DNA of 64,000 bases from Anabaena sphaerica FACHB-251 (GCF_014696825.1 NZ_JACJQU010000019.1:50933-114932), one strand, 5' to 3'. Positions 1 to 9,001 are shown, counted from the stretch's first letter. Notes: generated by a model from the sequence alone, not told the origin. Translations and numbers: made by a program.

Positions 1-1
1 G

Positions 2-82
2 CTAGCAATGGGGTATCAGGTAGAAGCATTGTTGAATTGGCTTCAAACGCCCCCATTGCCACAAGTTCCGTACAACCCTTAA
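2..82 (+). CDS. C-terminal fragment of a protein, cut by the window edge
   Basis: An open frame enters from the left edge and ends at TAA 80-82. It encodes about 26 residues ending in LLNWLQTPPLPQVPYNP, a proline-rich tail that reads like a natural protein C-terminus. The family cannot be recognised from so short a piece. Frame 1 is also open here but its composition is less protein-like. Confidence 0.35.
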   Translation, partial: LAMGYQVEALLNWLQTPPLPQVPYNP

Positions 83-303
83 CTATAAATTTAACTATAG
101 GTAAGAAAGATTTATGTTTACTTTAATGAAAGTATCAGTAAATTTTCGGATTTCATGGTAAAGTGTGAAAAGCAAATAATTCCCTAGAAATATGGAGAGT
201 AAGATTTGATCAAGCCTTGCTAAAACCGTGTAAATTCGGTTGACGCGTACATATATATGTAAGAAAAATGACTTATAACTCTGTTTGTAAACGGTAATCA
301 AAG

Positions 304-1665
304 GTGAAAAATTGGACGAGTTCTGAATCTGAAAAAACTGTGCAACAAACACCCTTAGCGAAAGTTCATGGTGGTAGACGAGAATATCTACACAACTACC
401 ACGACTGTTATCAAGAAGAGCAGTTGATATATCAGCATTTTCTTCATTTGGTACAAATGGAATCTCCCGACCAAATGATTGAACGTTTTCGCGCTCTTTT
501 TGTTGAGCGTGCGAATTATCCTGAGCCGGAAATTATTCTAATTTTAGACAAAATTACAGCCTCTAAGACAGCAACAGAAGATTTTAAATTTTTTCTCAAC
601 CGTTGTTGTCATATTTTGATTAACCGCTGGTATATGCAACCCCAATTGCATCATGCTATTACGGAGTTAATCAGCTTGTTTGATTTACCACCTAATAGGT
701 TGGTAGTGAATTCTTTCCGTCTGCGAGAAATTAGGCGCTTGCGGGAACTGTTGCAGATTTTTACTGAAAGTGATCAGTATGTAATCTTGCGTCGGTTTCT
801 TCAATTAGTGAATCAAACACCTAAGTTGAATACCCGTAAAGATAATCAACCTTTGATAAATTTGATCAGTCGCTATCCTTATTTATATGAACATTGTTTA
901 ATTAGTGAAGATTCTACTTTTGAGCAACAAGAAACCGTCAGAAACTTTCAGGCACAGGTACAAAAAAAATTTGAAATTGACCTGTCACAATATATAACTT
1001 ATAAAGTCCGTCGGATTCAGGTTTTAAGAAAAGTTTCCCCAGCGGAAGCGAATCGGATTTTACGGCCTATTAATAATCCTACATTGTTGAGCGATAGCGA
1101 TCTCTACAGTACCGTAAAACAATTTATTGGAAAAACAGAAGGTAATTATACTTACCAAGAAAGAGCGCAGCAGTTCTTAAAATATAGTAGTCAAACTGCT
1201 AAATTCCAGGATTTTAAGGATGATTTATATGAATATCTAATATCCTCCATTGACGGACAATATGGCAAACGCCAATTTAATCAACGTTTATACACTCATT
1301 TACAGAATACATTACCGGATGCTGATGATCAAAGGCTCAATGACTTCTTAATGGTGAGAACTTGTAGTCAGTTACTAAACTTTTTAGTTGTCAGCAGTCA
1401 AGCATCGCCACAACACTCAACTTTTTTAGATTTAATTAGTAATCAAGGTTCGCTACCAACTATTGGCTTATTGCTGAAAGTGGTTTTAATCTGTCATAAA
1501 GTTAAACCATATTTGGAAAAAAGATTTGCAATTTTGTTTAATCACTATGAAACGGCGACTACTAATGCTATTGATTGGTTAGTGGCAACTTTAGAACAAT
1601 TAAATATTGCCATGAGTATTAACTTTGGTGAGCTTGATTTATCGTTTTTTAAGAGATTTTGTTGA
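304..1665 (+). CDS. conserved hypothetical cyanobacterial protein, 453 aa
   Basis: The frame opens with GTG at 304, preceded by AAAG; no ATG nearby gives a better start. The product is soluble, mostly helical and rich in Gln and Arg/Lys, with no signal peptide, membrane segment or catalytic motif that I can see. It has RRLRELLQIF-type helices near residues 140-150 and a leucine-rich C-terminus. It stands alone, followed by GGAGGCA repeats and a convergent nuclease gene. I do not recognise the family. It looks like a real gene because of its length, codon use and continuous open frame, but no function can be assigned. Confidence 0.7.
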   Translation: MKNWTSSESEKTVQQTPLAKVHGGRREYLHNYHDCYQEEQLIYQHFLHLVQMESPDQMIERFRALFVERANYPEPEIILILDKITASKTATEDFKFFLNRCCHILINRWYMQPQLHHAITELISLFDLPPNRLVVNSFRLREIRRLRELLQIFTESDQYVILRRFLQLVNQTPKLNTRKDNQPLINLISRYPYLYEHCLISEDSTFEQQETVRNFQAQVQKKFEIDLSQYITYKVRRIQVLRKVSPAEANRILRPINNPTLLSDSDLYSTVKQFIGKTEGNYTYQERAQQFLKYSSQTAKFQDFKDDLYEYLISSIDGQYGKRQFNQRLYTHLQNTLPDADDQRLNDFLMVRTCSQLLNFLVVSSQASPQHSTFLDLISNQGSLPTIGLLLKVVLICHKVKPYLEKRFAILFNHYETATTNAIDWLVATLEQLNIAMSINFGELDLSFFKRFC

Positions 1666-1684
1666 AGGCAGGAGGCAGGAGGCA
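1666..1684. repeat. GGAGGCA short tandem repeat
   Basis: Immediately after the upstream stop codon, the 7-bp unit GGAGGCA is repeated about 2.5 times. This is the type of heptanucleotide tandem repeat common between genes in filamentous cyanobacteria. No function is visible. Confidence 0.6.
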
Positions 1685-1715
1685 CAAGAAAAATAACTAT
1701 TCTCTATTTCCTTAC

Positions 1716-2567
1716 TTACGAATTACGAATTATTGGCATTGAGTGTGATTTTGCAGGATTATAAGTAGAAAATTCACAGATTGAATTAAAGGGACAAAAT
1801 CGGCAGTGATTGCCGGGATTGGGTGGAAAGATTTGACTAAAGTTACTGCTTCTCGCTGCATATTTCTGTAAATCAAGTTGGTGTTTATTCGCTACATTAG
1901 CCAACTCAAATTCTAGAGATGCTAATTCATGATTATTAATAGTAATTAACTCAGATTTTTGACAAACTTCTAAATTATAAAATGAAGCTACAGCAGATTT
2001 TCCAGGATAAAGATAACGCGCTGCTAATAAATAAACTAATGCTTGTCGTTTATCAAAAGCAGACTTACCAGTTTTAAAATCTAAAATATGCAAAGTGCTA
2101 TCAGACTCGATAAACACACAATCCATAGCTGCATATAACCGAAAACAATAATTAGCTTGTTCAATCAAAATTGGTTTGGGAAATCCTTCATCACCGGGTG
2201 TTAACTGAATAATGCTTTTACCCAAAAGTAAAGGTGATTTTTGATATTTTTGTAAAATTTGTATTACCCGTTGCTTAACCTGAAAAGTGAAGTTACTGAG
2301 TTTCAGTGACTGCGCGACTTTTTCCACTCCATCCGACTGAGTTAACCACTGCAAATGATGATGAAACTCATACACACCTTTTTGAGCTAAGATACCGATA
2401 CGCTGCGGTGGTGTAGCTTGGGCTAATAAAGCTTTTACCTCTGGTTCGTGTTGTCGAGCTTTAATAAATCCCCTTCTCATTTGACAATGCCAATGTTCTT
2501 GCCCTCTAGCGGGGGCAACCAAGGACCAAAGGTGGTAACTAACAAAGGGTCTAGCGGGGGTTGACAT
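1716..2567 (-). CDS. PD-(D/E)XK nuclease family protein with Cys cluster (Cas4/RecB-like)
   Basis: The 283-aa product carries the core nuclease signature LHILDFKTGK (acidic residue, then D-x-K) near residue 165. Close to the C-terminus is CRFCPFNSIC, with a single Cys upstream missing or not obvious, resembling the iron-sulfur-binding end of Cas4/AddB-type RecB nucleases. Such proteins cut or process DNA ends. The start ATG at 2567 is the only sensible one. The gene is convergent with the unknown gene on the left and divergent from the phosphohexomutase. No cas genes or repeats are nearby, so I do not call it Cas4. The family is confident; the substrate is unknown. Confidence 0.75.
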   Translation of the reverse strand: MSTPARPFVSYHLWSLVAPARGQEHWHCQMRRGFIKARQHEPEVKALLAQATPPQRIGILAQKGVYEFHHHLQWLTQSDGVEKVAQSLKLSNFTFQVKQRVIQILQKYQKSPLLLGKSIIQLTPGDEGFPKPILIEQANYCFRLYAAMDCVFIESDSTLHILDFKTGKSAFDKRQALVYLLAARYLYPGKSAVASFYNLEVCQKSELITINNHELASLEFELANVANKHQLDLQKYAARSSNFSQIFPPNPGNHCRFCPFNSICEFSTYNPAKSHSMPIIRNS

Positions 2568-2682
2568 TGCTCAGGTACAGTGAGAGAAATTACCTTGGGG
2601 ATACTTGCGGCACAGTGGCTATACAGTTGCTTTGCGGGATGCTTCCTAATGGTAATGATGATGCACGGGAGAGAGTGGCAAA

Positions 2683-4110
2683 ATGAGTAACCCTGACAAT
2701 TCTGGTAAAATAAAATTTGGTACTGATGGCTGGCGCGGAATAATTGCCGATGATTTTACTTTTCCCAATGTGCGGAAAGTAACCAGGGCAATAGCTAGTT
2801 ATCTGGAAACTGCCTATAGTAAAGACAGACCAGTTTTAATCGCCTACGATACAAGGTTTTTAGCTGATGAGTTTGCACGGACATCGGCTGCGGTTTTGGC
2901 TGATTTAGGGTGGAATGTGAAAATTACTGATCGGGATTGCCCGACTCCTGTAATTGCCTACAATGCGAGACACTTGAATTCCGCAGGGGCTTTGATGTTT
3001 ACTGCTAGTCATAATCCTGCACCTTATTGTGGGATTAAATATATCCCAGACTATGCTGGGCCTGCCACTCCTGAAATTACTGATACTATTGTGGCAAATA
3101 TAGAAACGGCATCGGATGAGTTACCGGGAAGTAACCCATCTGGGACTATTTCTACTTTTGATCCGAAGCCTGATTATTTGCATTTTATCTACACCTTGCT
3201 GGATGTGGAAAAAATTAAGAGTGCGAATTTAAAGGTTAAGTACGATGCTCTCTATTCTACATCTCGTGGCTATTTAGATGAGGTGCTGCAACATTGCGGA
3301 ACTCAGTTAGAAAGTTTCCACACTTGGAGGGATGTACTTTTTGGCGGTGGTATGCCAGAACCCAAGGGAGAACAGTTGGTTGAGTTGGTGGAAGCTGTTA
3401 AAGCTGATAAAGCTGATTTGGGTTTAGCAACTGATGGAGATAGCGATCGCTTTGGTATTGTGGATGAACAAGGTAATGTTCTCACTCCCAATACAGTGCT
3501 GTTAGTTTTAGCAAGACATTTAATCAAAAACAAGGGTAAAACAGGCGCAATTGTGAGAACTGTAGCGACTACCCATTTGTTAGATAATTTTGCGGCTAAA
3601 AATGGTCTGCAAATTTATGAAACCGCTGTTGGCTTTAAATACATTGGTGAGAAAATGCGGGAAACCGCTGTTTTGATTGGTGGTGAAGAATCGGGTGGTT
3701 TGAGTATTATTGGCCATATTCCTGAAAAGGATGGGGTTTTAGCTGATATGCTGGTGGCTGAGGCGATCGCATACGAGGGTAAACCTTTAAGTGTGTTGGT
3801 GCAAGAAGCTATTGCAGAAGCTGATGGTCCTTTGTATAACAACCGCTTGGATTTACACCTAACTGAATCTCACAAAAACGCTGTAATTGATTCCTATACA
3901 AAAAATCCTCCTTCCGAAGTAGCTGGAATTAAAGTCAAGGAAGTGGGAAGAAAGGATGGGATCAAACTGTATTTAGAAGAAGGTAGTTGGGTTTTATTGC
4001 GTCCTTCGGGTACAGAACCTTTGGTGAGGGTGTACATGGAAACTAACTCACCCGATAAACTTAGTCAAATTGCAGCAACAATGGAAGCTGAAATTGTTAA
4101 GTTAGGATAG
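2683..4110 (+). CDS. phosphoglucomutase/phosphomannomutase family protein
   Basis: This 475-aa alpha-D-phosphohexomutase interconverts hexose 1- and 6-phosphates in the cytosol. All four family motifs are present in order: the phosphoserine loop TASHNP (Ser about 109), the Mg-binding loop DGDSDR (about 250), the sugar-specificity loop EESGG (about 337) and the phosphate-binding RPSGTEP (about 441). The N-terminal KFGTDGWRG is also typical. The length fits the bacterial family. The sequence alone does not distinguish glucose from mannose or glucosamine phosphate as substrate, so no symbol is given. ATG at 2683 is supported by the conserved N-terminus. It is divergent from the nuclease gene across 115 bp. 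Confidence 0.93.
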   Translation: MSNPDNSGKIKFGTDGWRGIIADDFTFPNVRKVTRAIASYLETAYSKDRPVLIAYDTRFLADEFARTSAAVLADLGWNVKITDRDCPTPVIAYNARHLNSAGALMFTASHNPAPYCGIKYIPDYAGPATPEITDTIVANIETASDELPGSNPSGTISTFDPKPDYLHFIYTLLDVEKIKSANLKVKYDALYSTSRGYLDEVLQHCGTQLESFHTWRDVLFGGGMPEPKGEQLVELVEAVKADKADLGLATDGDSDRFGIVDEQGNVLTPNTVLLVLARHLIKNKGKTGAIVRTVATTHLLDNFAAKNGLQIYETAVGFKYIGEKMRETAVLIGGEESGGLSIIGHIPEKDGVLADMLVAEAIAYEGKPLSVLVQEAIAEADGPLYNNRLDLHLTESHKNAVIDSYTKNPPSEVAGIKVKEVGRKDGIKLYLEEGSWVLLRPSGTEPLVRVYMETNSPDKLSQIAATMEAEIVKLG

Positions 4111-4180
4111 GTGATAGGTGACAGGTGACAGTGAAGAGGGGAAAGAATTAAAAATTAAACATTCTTTCTCCTGACTCCTG

Positions 4181-4252
4181 TACGGGCGAAGCATTCGGGT
4201 GATAAATTATCAGTTTTTGCCAAAGGATATTTTCCGAATGCTTCGCCCCTAC
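4181..4252. repeat. palindromic element, GGGCGAAGCATTCGG arms
   Basis: The 15-bp arm GGGCGAAGCATTCGG (4184-4198) is matched by its reverse complement at 4234-4248, and the similarity extends outward to GTAC/GTAG. The element could fold as a hairpin in the mRNA downstream of the phosphohexomutase gene. It belongs to the small mobile palindromes of cyanobacterial intergenic DNA and may also act as a transcription end. Confidence 0.75.
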
Positions 4253-4276
4253 TCCTGAATTTTTATATTTAAAGTT

Positions 4277-4546
4277 ATGAAAATGTTTGTGAATTTATTT
4301 ATATCTATAGTTATAGCTGGTTGGGTGTTAGCGATCGCTCTGATTTCGGTGCAGAATGCTACGCCTGTATCTTTACGGTTTTTGGTTTTTCAATCAATAC
4401 AAATTCCTTTTGGTTTGGTGTTGGCTTTTTGGGTGGCTGTGGGTTTGGTTAGTGTGGCGGTTTTACAGCCTCTTTGGGGGTTGGGTGTGTCGAAATCTAG
4501 GGTTGATGAGGAAGCGGAGTTTTTTATTGATGATGAGGATTTTTAG
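4277..4546 (+). CDS. LapA/DUF1049-domain small membrane protein
   Basis: This 89-aa protein has two hydrophobic helices (about residues 5-25 and 40-62) separated by the signature QNATPVSLRFL...IPFGLVLAFWVAVG and followed by an acidic tail. That is the layout of the lipopolysaccharide-assembly LapA (DUF1049) domain, a small inner-membrane protein. The start ATG at 4277 opens directly into the first helix. In cyanobacteria its exact role is not established. A second overlapping frame (4356-4628) is a shadow. Confidence 0.82.
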   Translation: MKMFVNLFISIVIAGWVLAIALISVQNATPVSLRFLVFQSIQIPFGLVLAFWVAVGLVSVAVLQPLWGLGVSKSRVDEEAEFFIDDEDF

Positions 4547-4551
4547 GGTTT

Positions 4552-4580
4552 TCTCACGCAGAGGCGCAGAGACGCAGAGA
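4552..4580. repeat. CGCAGAGGCGCAGAGACGCAGAG-type repeat fragment
   Basis: A short stretch of CGCAGAG-like units follows the LapA-like gene. A related copy lies at 26107-26190 after ndhF. It is a common dispersed cyanobacterial repeat of no known function. Confidence 0.55.
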
Positions 4581-4661
4581 GGAAAAGAGGTTTTTGGCGA
4601 GTCGGTTTTAACCGACTTTTGCTTTTAGACTCTTAATTGATTCCCTGAATATCTTTTTTTG

Positions 4662-5198
4662 TTAATTTTTGGTGGGATTGTTGATTTCGCGTATAAAATC
4701 AAGCAACCTTCTTCTATCCCATAATTCTACTTGACTAGCTTTTGCCAAATTATGAGCATTGCTTGAAAAATCATTATTAGTAATTACTATTGCTTTATTG
4801 GCTTGATAATAATTAATAGCACCTACAACTTCCTGCACAGCCCTTACACCCACTGGCTTATTTGATCTTTTTGCCTGTACCACAATTTTTATATTATCTT
4901 TGTATAATATTAAGTCTGCACCGTAATCCTGGCTATATCCAGTTTGAGTTACTAGATAACCGTATTCACTCAGGAGTTCTGCCAGAAATTCTTCAAATTC
5001 TACTCCACTCATCGAGTCAAATTCATATATGGGACGATATCTATATTTAACTTTTTTCTGTTTGTAATTCCTTTTATAAGAACTATATGTTTGGTGCTTT
5101 AGCTGGGATTCTTTTTCTGAAAAAACAGATGGATGGTAATAATCAACGAACAAACAATATAAGAAAATACAAATCAATATAATATCAATTATTGTCAT
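4662..5198 (-). CDS. membrane-anchored Mrr-type restriction endonuclease
   Basis: Residues 1-20 form an N-terminal hydrophobic anchor (IIDIILICIFLYCLFV), followed by a basic linker and a C-terminal Mrr_cat domain. The motifs are GVEFEEFLAELL, then D-Y-G-A-D-L-I and V-V-Q-A-K-R, the D...QxK catalytic pattern, and AIVITNNDFS in the last strand. Such nucleases cleave foreign or modified DNA. A membrane anchor suggests it acts at entry or on DNA near the membrane. ATG at 5198 follows AAGG; the track GTG just upstream is less likely. No methylase is adjacent, consistent with a solitary type IV-like enzyme or a domesticated nuclease. Confidence 0.83.
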   Translation of the reverse strand: MTIIDIILICIFLYCLFVDYYHPSVFSEKESQLKHQTYSSYKRNYKQKKVKYRYRPIYEFDSMSGVEFEEFLAELLSEYGYLVTQTGYSQDYGADLILYKDNIKIVVQAKRSNKPVGVRAVQEVVGAINYYQANKAIVITNNDFSSNAHNLAKASQVELWDRRRLLDFIREINNPTKN

Positions 5199-5608
5199 CA
5201 CGTAAACCTTAAAAAATTATATATATCAGTAAAAAGGCAGATAAAAATCTCAGATAGACAGATAAAACCTAACTACTTGGGTTTAATGCAAATTGGATTT
5301 GCTCACATCTTGTACCAATAAAAATTGATGTAATTTAATCACACCGTATAATTCCAAAACCCTTGATTTGGCGATAAAAACCCATAAAAATAAGGTATCC
5401 TTATCGCGCACCTTTTTGGGTTATCTGGGTTGGTACGGAGAGGTGCAAGATATGAGTTTGGGCGATATTTCCCGTTTCCATAAGCATCTTTATCTATTAA
5501 TATTTCAATTGTGATTAAAAAATAAAATAAATAAACAAAAAACGTAACCGTGAAAATACTGTCTTATTACAAGAATAAATAACAGATAAATAATTAAAAA
5601 CATCCTGA
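5199..5608. other. AT-rich non-coding stretch, no gene seen
   Basis: About 400 bp upstream of the Mrr-type gene hold no frame with protein-like composition. There are ATCCTGATA repeat units at its right end (about 5600-5618). The region appears to be the left part of a decayed accessory segment. Confidence 0.5.
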
Positions 5609-5740
5609 TATCCTGATACAGAACAGCCTTTAAAAGCATGGTTTGATGATGCTTCCCGTTATTTAGAAAGTCGTAATCAAGGAATTTCTAGTTTTATTGA
5701 AAATTTAAAACATCATGGAGTTAGTGAAGAAATAATATAG
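5609..5740 (+). pseudogene. gene relic, C-terminal fragment of unknown protein
   Basis: After an in-frame TGA, 43 codons run open to TAG 5738-5740 with no usable start codon. The peptide contains AWFDDASRYLESRNQG and ends HHGVSEEII, which has clear protein-like composition. Repeat DNA (ATCCTGATA units) abuts its left end, as if the 5' part of the gene had been replaced. The family is not recognised. Confidence 0.4.
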
Positions 5741-5870
5741 CTTTAAATGAAATGAGTCACTGATTATTGATTTTGCGTCTTTGCACGAAACAAAAAAGCG
5801 ATTCCTGCGGTAAAAATTCGATTCTATTAAAATAGAAAAACTAACCAACCCTTAAATAATATGCAAACTA

Positions 5871-6098
5871 TCACCTGCATTTTATACAAAGACCTGATTC
5901 CAGATCATTAGTTTTCGCTAAACAAGAATCACATAATTGAAAAAATTCTGTGTGTCATTCTAAAATTTCTCCCGAATTACAATCATATTGATAACCAGCT
6001 AAATGTACAATTTCCTCAAAAATATTTTGCTTCTTTTCCTTATCCAAATGATCAAAACAATGCTCACGTCTCAAGATTGTAATTACTTCATTTAACAT
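5871..6098 (-). pseudogene. small zinc-ribbon-like gene interrupted by one in-frame TGA
   Basis: From ATG at 6098 (GGAAG a few bases upstream) 47 codons are open to TGA at 5957-5955. The same frame then continues without any other stop for 27 codons to TGA at 5871. The second part contains C-D-S-C and C-I-K-C separated by 11 residues, a zinc-ribbon-like tetracysteine arrangement. The part before the stop also has protein-like composition (HCFDHLDKEKKQ). TGG (Trp) to TGA is a single base change, so the simplest reading is a recent nonsense mutation in a 75-aa gene. A truncated 47-aa product is the alternative. Confidence 0.5.
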
Positions 6099-6298
6099 AT
6101 AACTTCCACTATGATTAACCTTAAAAGGATGCCTTCAACGGGCGTTGCCAGTGGTAAATTCTGGAATTGTTACCAAGAAAAGCTGATCGTCCTCTGACTG
6201 CTGTAAAGCTGTAGGTATAGCTGCGCTGACCGCGTTGCTTTGGTGTAGCCATTAGCTGCTGTAAATTTTTCCTGCTGCTATATATTAATTAAGAAACG

Positions 6299-6428
6299 TA
6301 AGTAAGTTGGCAGGAAAAAATCAAGGTATGTTACAAGATGTAAGATCGCTAAAAGTCTTTCCCCTCTTGCCTTTTGCCTCTTGCCTTTTGCCTTGCCACA
6401 AGGATAAATTTCAACGCCTACTTACTTA
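6299..6428. repeat. MITE-like element with TAAGTAAGTTGGC ends
   Basis: TAAGTAAGTTGGC (from 6299) is inverted at the other end as CAACGCCTACTTACTTA (to 6428). Inside are CTTTTGCCTCTTGCC tandem repeats. The ends match those of the elements at 44308, 51591 and 51493-52478. The right end lies 22 bp before the start codon of the hydrolase gene, so this element forms most of that gene's upstream DNA. Confidence 0.6.
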
Positions 6429-6450
6429 ATCAAAGTATAAATTGAGGAAT

Positions 6451-7947
6451 ATGTACAAAGCTCCTTTAAATTTTCCCACAGCAAGATCATTGTGTCGAAG
6501 TCTGTTTGCTGTTTTGTTTAGCAGCAGTATGTTGATGCCTAACTTTGGTACTCAACCAGCAGCGGCACAAGTAATGGAGTTTTGTCAGTTATCACCAAAA
6601 GCAGTTAAGGACAAAGAACAGCTACGTTTATCAGCATTTAAAGGCAATAAAGATGCTCAGAGACGCTACCAAAAACTAGTAAAAGAACACATACAGAAAT
6701 TACAAGATTGTCGCAGTCGAAATTGGCCTAAAACTCAAGCCATCTGGTTGCGCTTATATCCCTGTGACTCTCAGCCGGGAGCTATTGATCAGATTATGGA
6801 TCAGATAGTCAACAGTGGCTATAACCAAGTTTATTTAGAAGCATTTTATGATGGTCAGGTATTGTTACCAGCAGCAAATAATCCTACAGTTTGGCCTGCT
6901 GTAGTTCGCACTCCGGGAAAAGAAAAAGTAGATTTATTAGCTGAAGGAATTAAAAAAGGACAAGAAAGAGGTTTAAAGGTTTATGCTTGGATGTTTACGA
7001 TGAATTTTGGCTATACTTACGGCCAGATTGCTAGTAGAAAAGAGGCGATCGCTCGTAATGGTAAAGGTCAAAATAGCATAGAAGTTGTAGATAACCGTTC
7101 CCAAGTATTTGTAGACCCCTACAACCAGCAAGCGAAAGATGACTATTACCGCATGGTGCAAGAAATAATGCGTCGTCGTCCTGATGGTTTGTTATTGGAC
7201 TATGTACGCTATCCCCGACAAGCAGGAAGTGATTCCATCGCTACTAAAGTGTCGGATTTATGGGTATTTACTCCCGCAACTCAAGAAGCTTTTCTGCGTC
7301 GGGCCAAAAATAATAAGGGCTTAGAATTAATCCGCCGCTTTTTAAGTAAAGGATTCGTCACCGCTGGAGATATAGGTGAAGTAGATAAACTCTATCCCCA
7401 AGAAGATGAACCGATGTGGGAAGGACGTAATCTTCCAGTCGCACAAAAATCACTGCTGACACCAAACCAGAAACAACCAATTTTACAATCAGAGTTATGG
7501 TTGTTAGCAGTTGCTCACGCGATGCAGGGTATATTAGATTTTGTCGCCTTAGCTAGTTATCCAGCCACACAAAATAATATTCCCGCTGGAGTAGTATTTT
7601 TCCCCGATGGTAATCAAACCGTAGGCAAAGGTTATGATTCCCGTTTGCAACCTTGGGATAGATTTCCTAATTCTCTAGAATGGCATCCTATGTCTTATGC
7701 TACTTGTGGTAATGCCAGTTGTATTATGGATCAAGTGCAACGGGTTTTGAGTATGGCACAACCAAGAACACAGGTAATTCCCGCTTTAGCTGGTAAGTGG
7801 GGAGAACCAATCACTGGCCGTCCACCTCTAGAAGTGCAGATGGCAGCTTTACGACGATTTTCACCCCAAATCAATGCAGTCAGTCATTTTGCTTATTCTT
7901 GGCAACATCCAGAACATGATGGCGATCGTAAATTTTGCCGGAATTAA
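6451..7947 (+). CDS. exported GH10-like (GHL10-type) family glycosylhydrolase
   Basis: The product of about 498 aa starts with a signal peptide (basic start, hydrophobic stretch, then QPAAAQVM as a plausible cleavage region). It continues with a TIM-barrel domain of the family 10-like hydrolases: GYNQVYLEAFYDG, GLKVYAWMFTMNFGY and GLLLDYVRYPR are the typical barrel strands. Homologues act on extracytoplasmic polysaccharide or peptidoglycan-like material, but the substrate is not known. ATG at 6451 is preferred over the TTG at 6442; GAGG lies at 6444-6447. The upstream DNA is a MITE-like repeat. Confidence 0.82.
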   Translation: MYKAPLNFPTARSLCRSLFAVLFSSSMLMPNFGTQPAAAQVMEFCQLSPKAVKDKEQLRLSAFKGNKDAQRRYQKLVKEHIQKLQDCRSRNWPKTQAIWLRLYPCDSQPGAIDQIMDQIVNSGYNQVYLEAFYDGQVLLPAANNPTVWPAVVRTPGKEKVDLLAEGIKKGQERGLKVYAWMFTMNFGYTYGQIASRKEAIARNGKGQNSIEVVDNRSQVFVDPYNQQAKDDYYRMVQEIMRRRPDGLLLDYVRYPRQAGSDSIATKVSDLWVFTPATQEAFLRRAKNNKGLELIRRFLSKGFVTAGDIGEVDKLYPQEDEPMWEGRNLPVAQKSLLTPNQKQPILQSELWLLAVAHAMQGILDFVALASYPATQNNIPAGVVFFPDGNQTVGKGYDSRLQPWDRFPNSLEWHPMSYATCGNASCIMDQVQRVLSMAQPRTQVIPALAGKWGEPITGRPPLEVQMAALRRFSPQINAVSHFAYSWQHPEHDGDRKFCRN

Positions 7948-7964
7948 TACAGCAGAATTCAGGA

Positions 7965-7993
7965 GTAGAGACGTTCCGGCGGAACGTCTCTAC
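7965..7993. repeat. 29-bp palindrome between convergent genes
   Basis: The near-perfect palindrome with arms GTAGAGACGTTCC/GGAACGTCTCTAC is repeated at 42513-42541 and 51390-51418. Here it sits between two convergent genes and could serve as a bidirectional terminator hairpin. No flanking MITE sequence is shared with the other two copies. Confidence 0.8.
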
Positions 7994-8011
7994 AGGAGTC
8001 TTTTGACTTGT

Positions 8012-8974
8012 TTACCAATCTCCTAACTGCGTAGCCAAAAAATAACGGACATGATCAGTGAATTTTAGCCCAAAGTTGCTGTTTCCATGTCCTAAACCTG
8101 GAACTACATAACAATCACCATCAGGGAAACATCGAGCGCAAGCTTGAGCATTTTTAAAATTCACAATTGGGTCATCAGCACCTACTAAAAATCTCACCCG
8201 TCGCGGTAACTGAACTTGTTCAATATAGGTCATCGGGTCACACAATTGAGCATATTTATCAGAATATTTCAAATTGTTAGCCAACGTGAGCATCTGCACG
8301 ACTGGTTTTATTTGTGGTTGCACTTTTGCCAAAATAATTTCTGCTAAAGTTCCCAAAGGTGAAGCTGCTAAATCTGGCAAAAACCCACGCCCCCAACTAT
8401 TAGCAAAAGCTGAAATATCAGCATGGCCAATTGTACCTAATAACCTTTCCCCAATTCCATGAGCAGTAAAAGTGTATGCGCTAAATAAAACCCCCATACT
8501 CACACCAAACAAACCTAAACGATGACTAATACCGTATTTTTCACAGCAAAATTGATGAATTCTTGTAATATCTAACGCAGTTTGCTGAAATACTGTTAAT
8601 AAAAGTTGCGTATCAAAGGAAATACCCCGATCAATTAAAGGCTTAATTTCATTTTCTACCACAGCTTTAAATGTTCTTACCAAACTTCTTTCTCCCGCAA
8701 ATGGCGTATCAAATAAAGCCACAGCAATACCCATCTGTGTTAACGTGGGGATAATAAAATTATTCCACTGATAGGGCGCACACATCCCTTGTAAACCAAT
8801 GACTAAAGGTGTATCTTGTAGAGGTCGATGACTGGGAAGAAACACCGCTACAGGAAAACCGCTCAGTCTTTCATCAATATCAGTTATTCCTGTGTAAGAA
8901 AATGGTTCATGACACCAATAGCGATGACCATTTACACCCTCATAATTAATCGGATCAGCATCGTAGATAGGCAT
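8012..8974 (-). CDS. alpha/beta hydrolase fold protein
   Basis: The 320-aa product shows the nucleophile elbow GLFGVSMGVLFSA (G-x-S-x-G, Ser about 169). A late acidic strand RVRFLVGADDPIV carries the catalytic Asp, and GLGHGNSNFG carries the terminal His. An oxyanion strand LVIGLQGMCAPY lies near residue 80. There is no signal peptide, so it is cytosolic. Substrate cannot be inferred: esterase, lipase or thioesterase are all possible. It follows the cyclase gene on the same strand after 27 bp, so the two may be cotranscribed with the cyclase upstream. Confidence 0.8.
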   Translation of the reverse strand: MPIYDADPINYEGVNGHRYWCHEPFSYTGITDIDERLSGFPVAVFLPSHRPLQDTPLVIGLQGMCAPYQWNNFIIPTLTQMGIAVALFDTPFAGERSLVRTFKAVVENEIKPLIDRGISFDTQLLLTVFQQTALDITRIHQFCCEKYGISHRLGLFGVSMGVLFSAYTFTAHGIGERLLGTIGHADISAFANSWGRGFLPDLAASPLGTLAEIILAKVQPQIKPVVQMLTLANNLKYSDKYAQLCDPMTYIEQVQLPRRVRFLVGADDPIVNFKNAQACARCFPDGDCYVVPGLGHGNSNFGLKFTDHVRYFLATQLGDW

Positions 8975-9001
8975 CTTAGAGAAAGAGTAAATACTAAATA
9001 A

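Noticed and set aside
1716..2567. Calling the PD-(D/E)XK protein Cas4
   Set aside because: There are no CRISPR repeats or cas genes nearby, and the cysteine set at the C-terminus is incomplete by eye.
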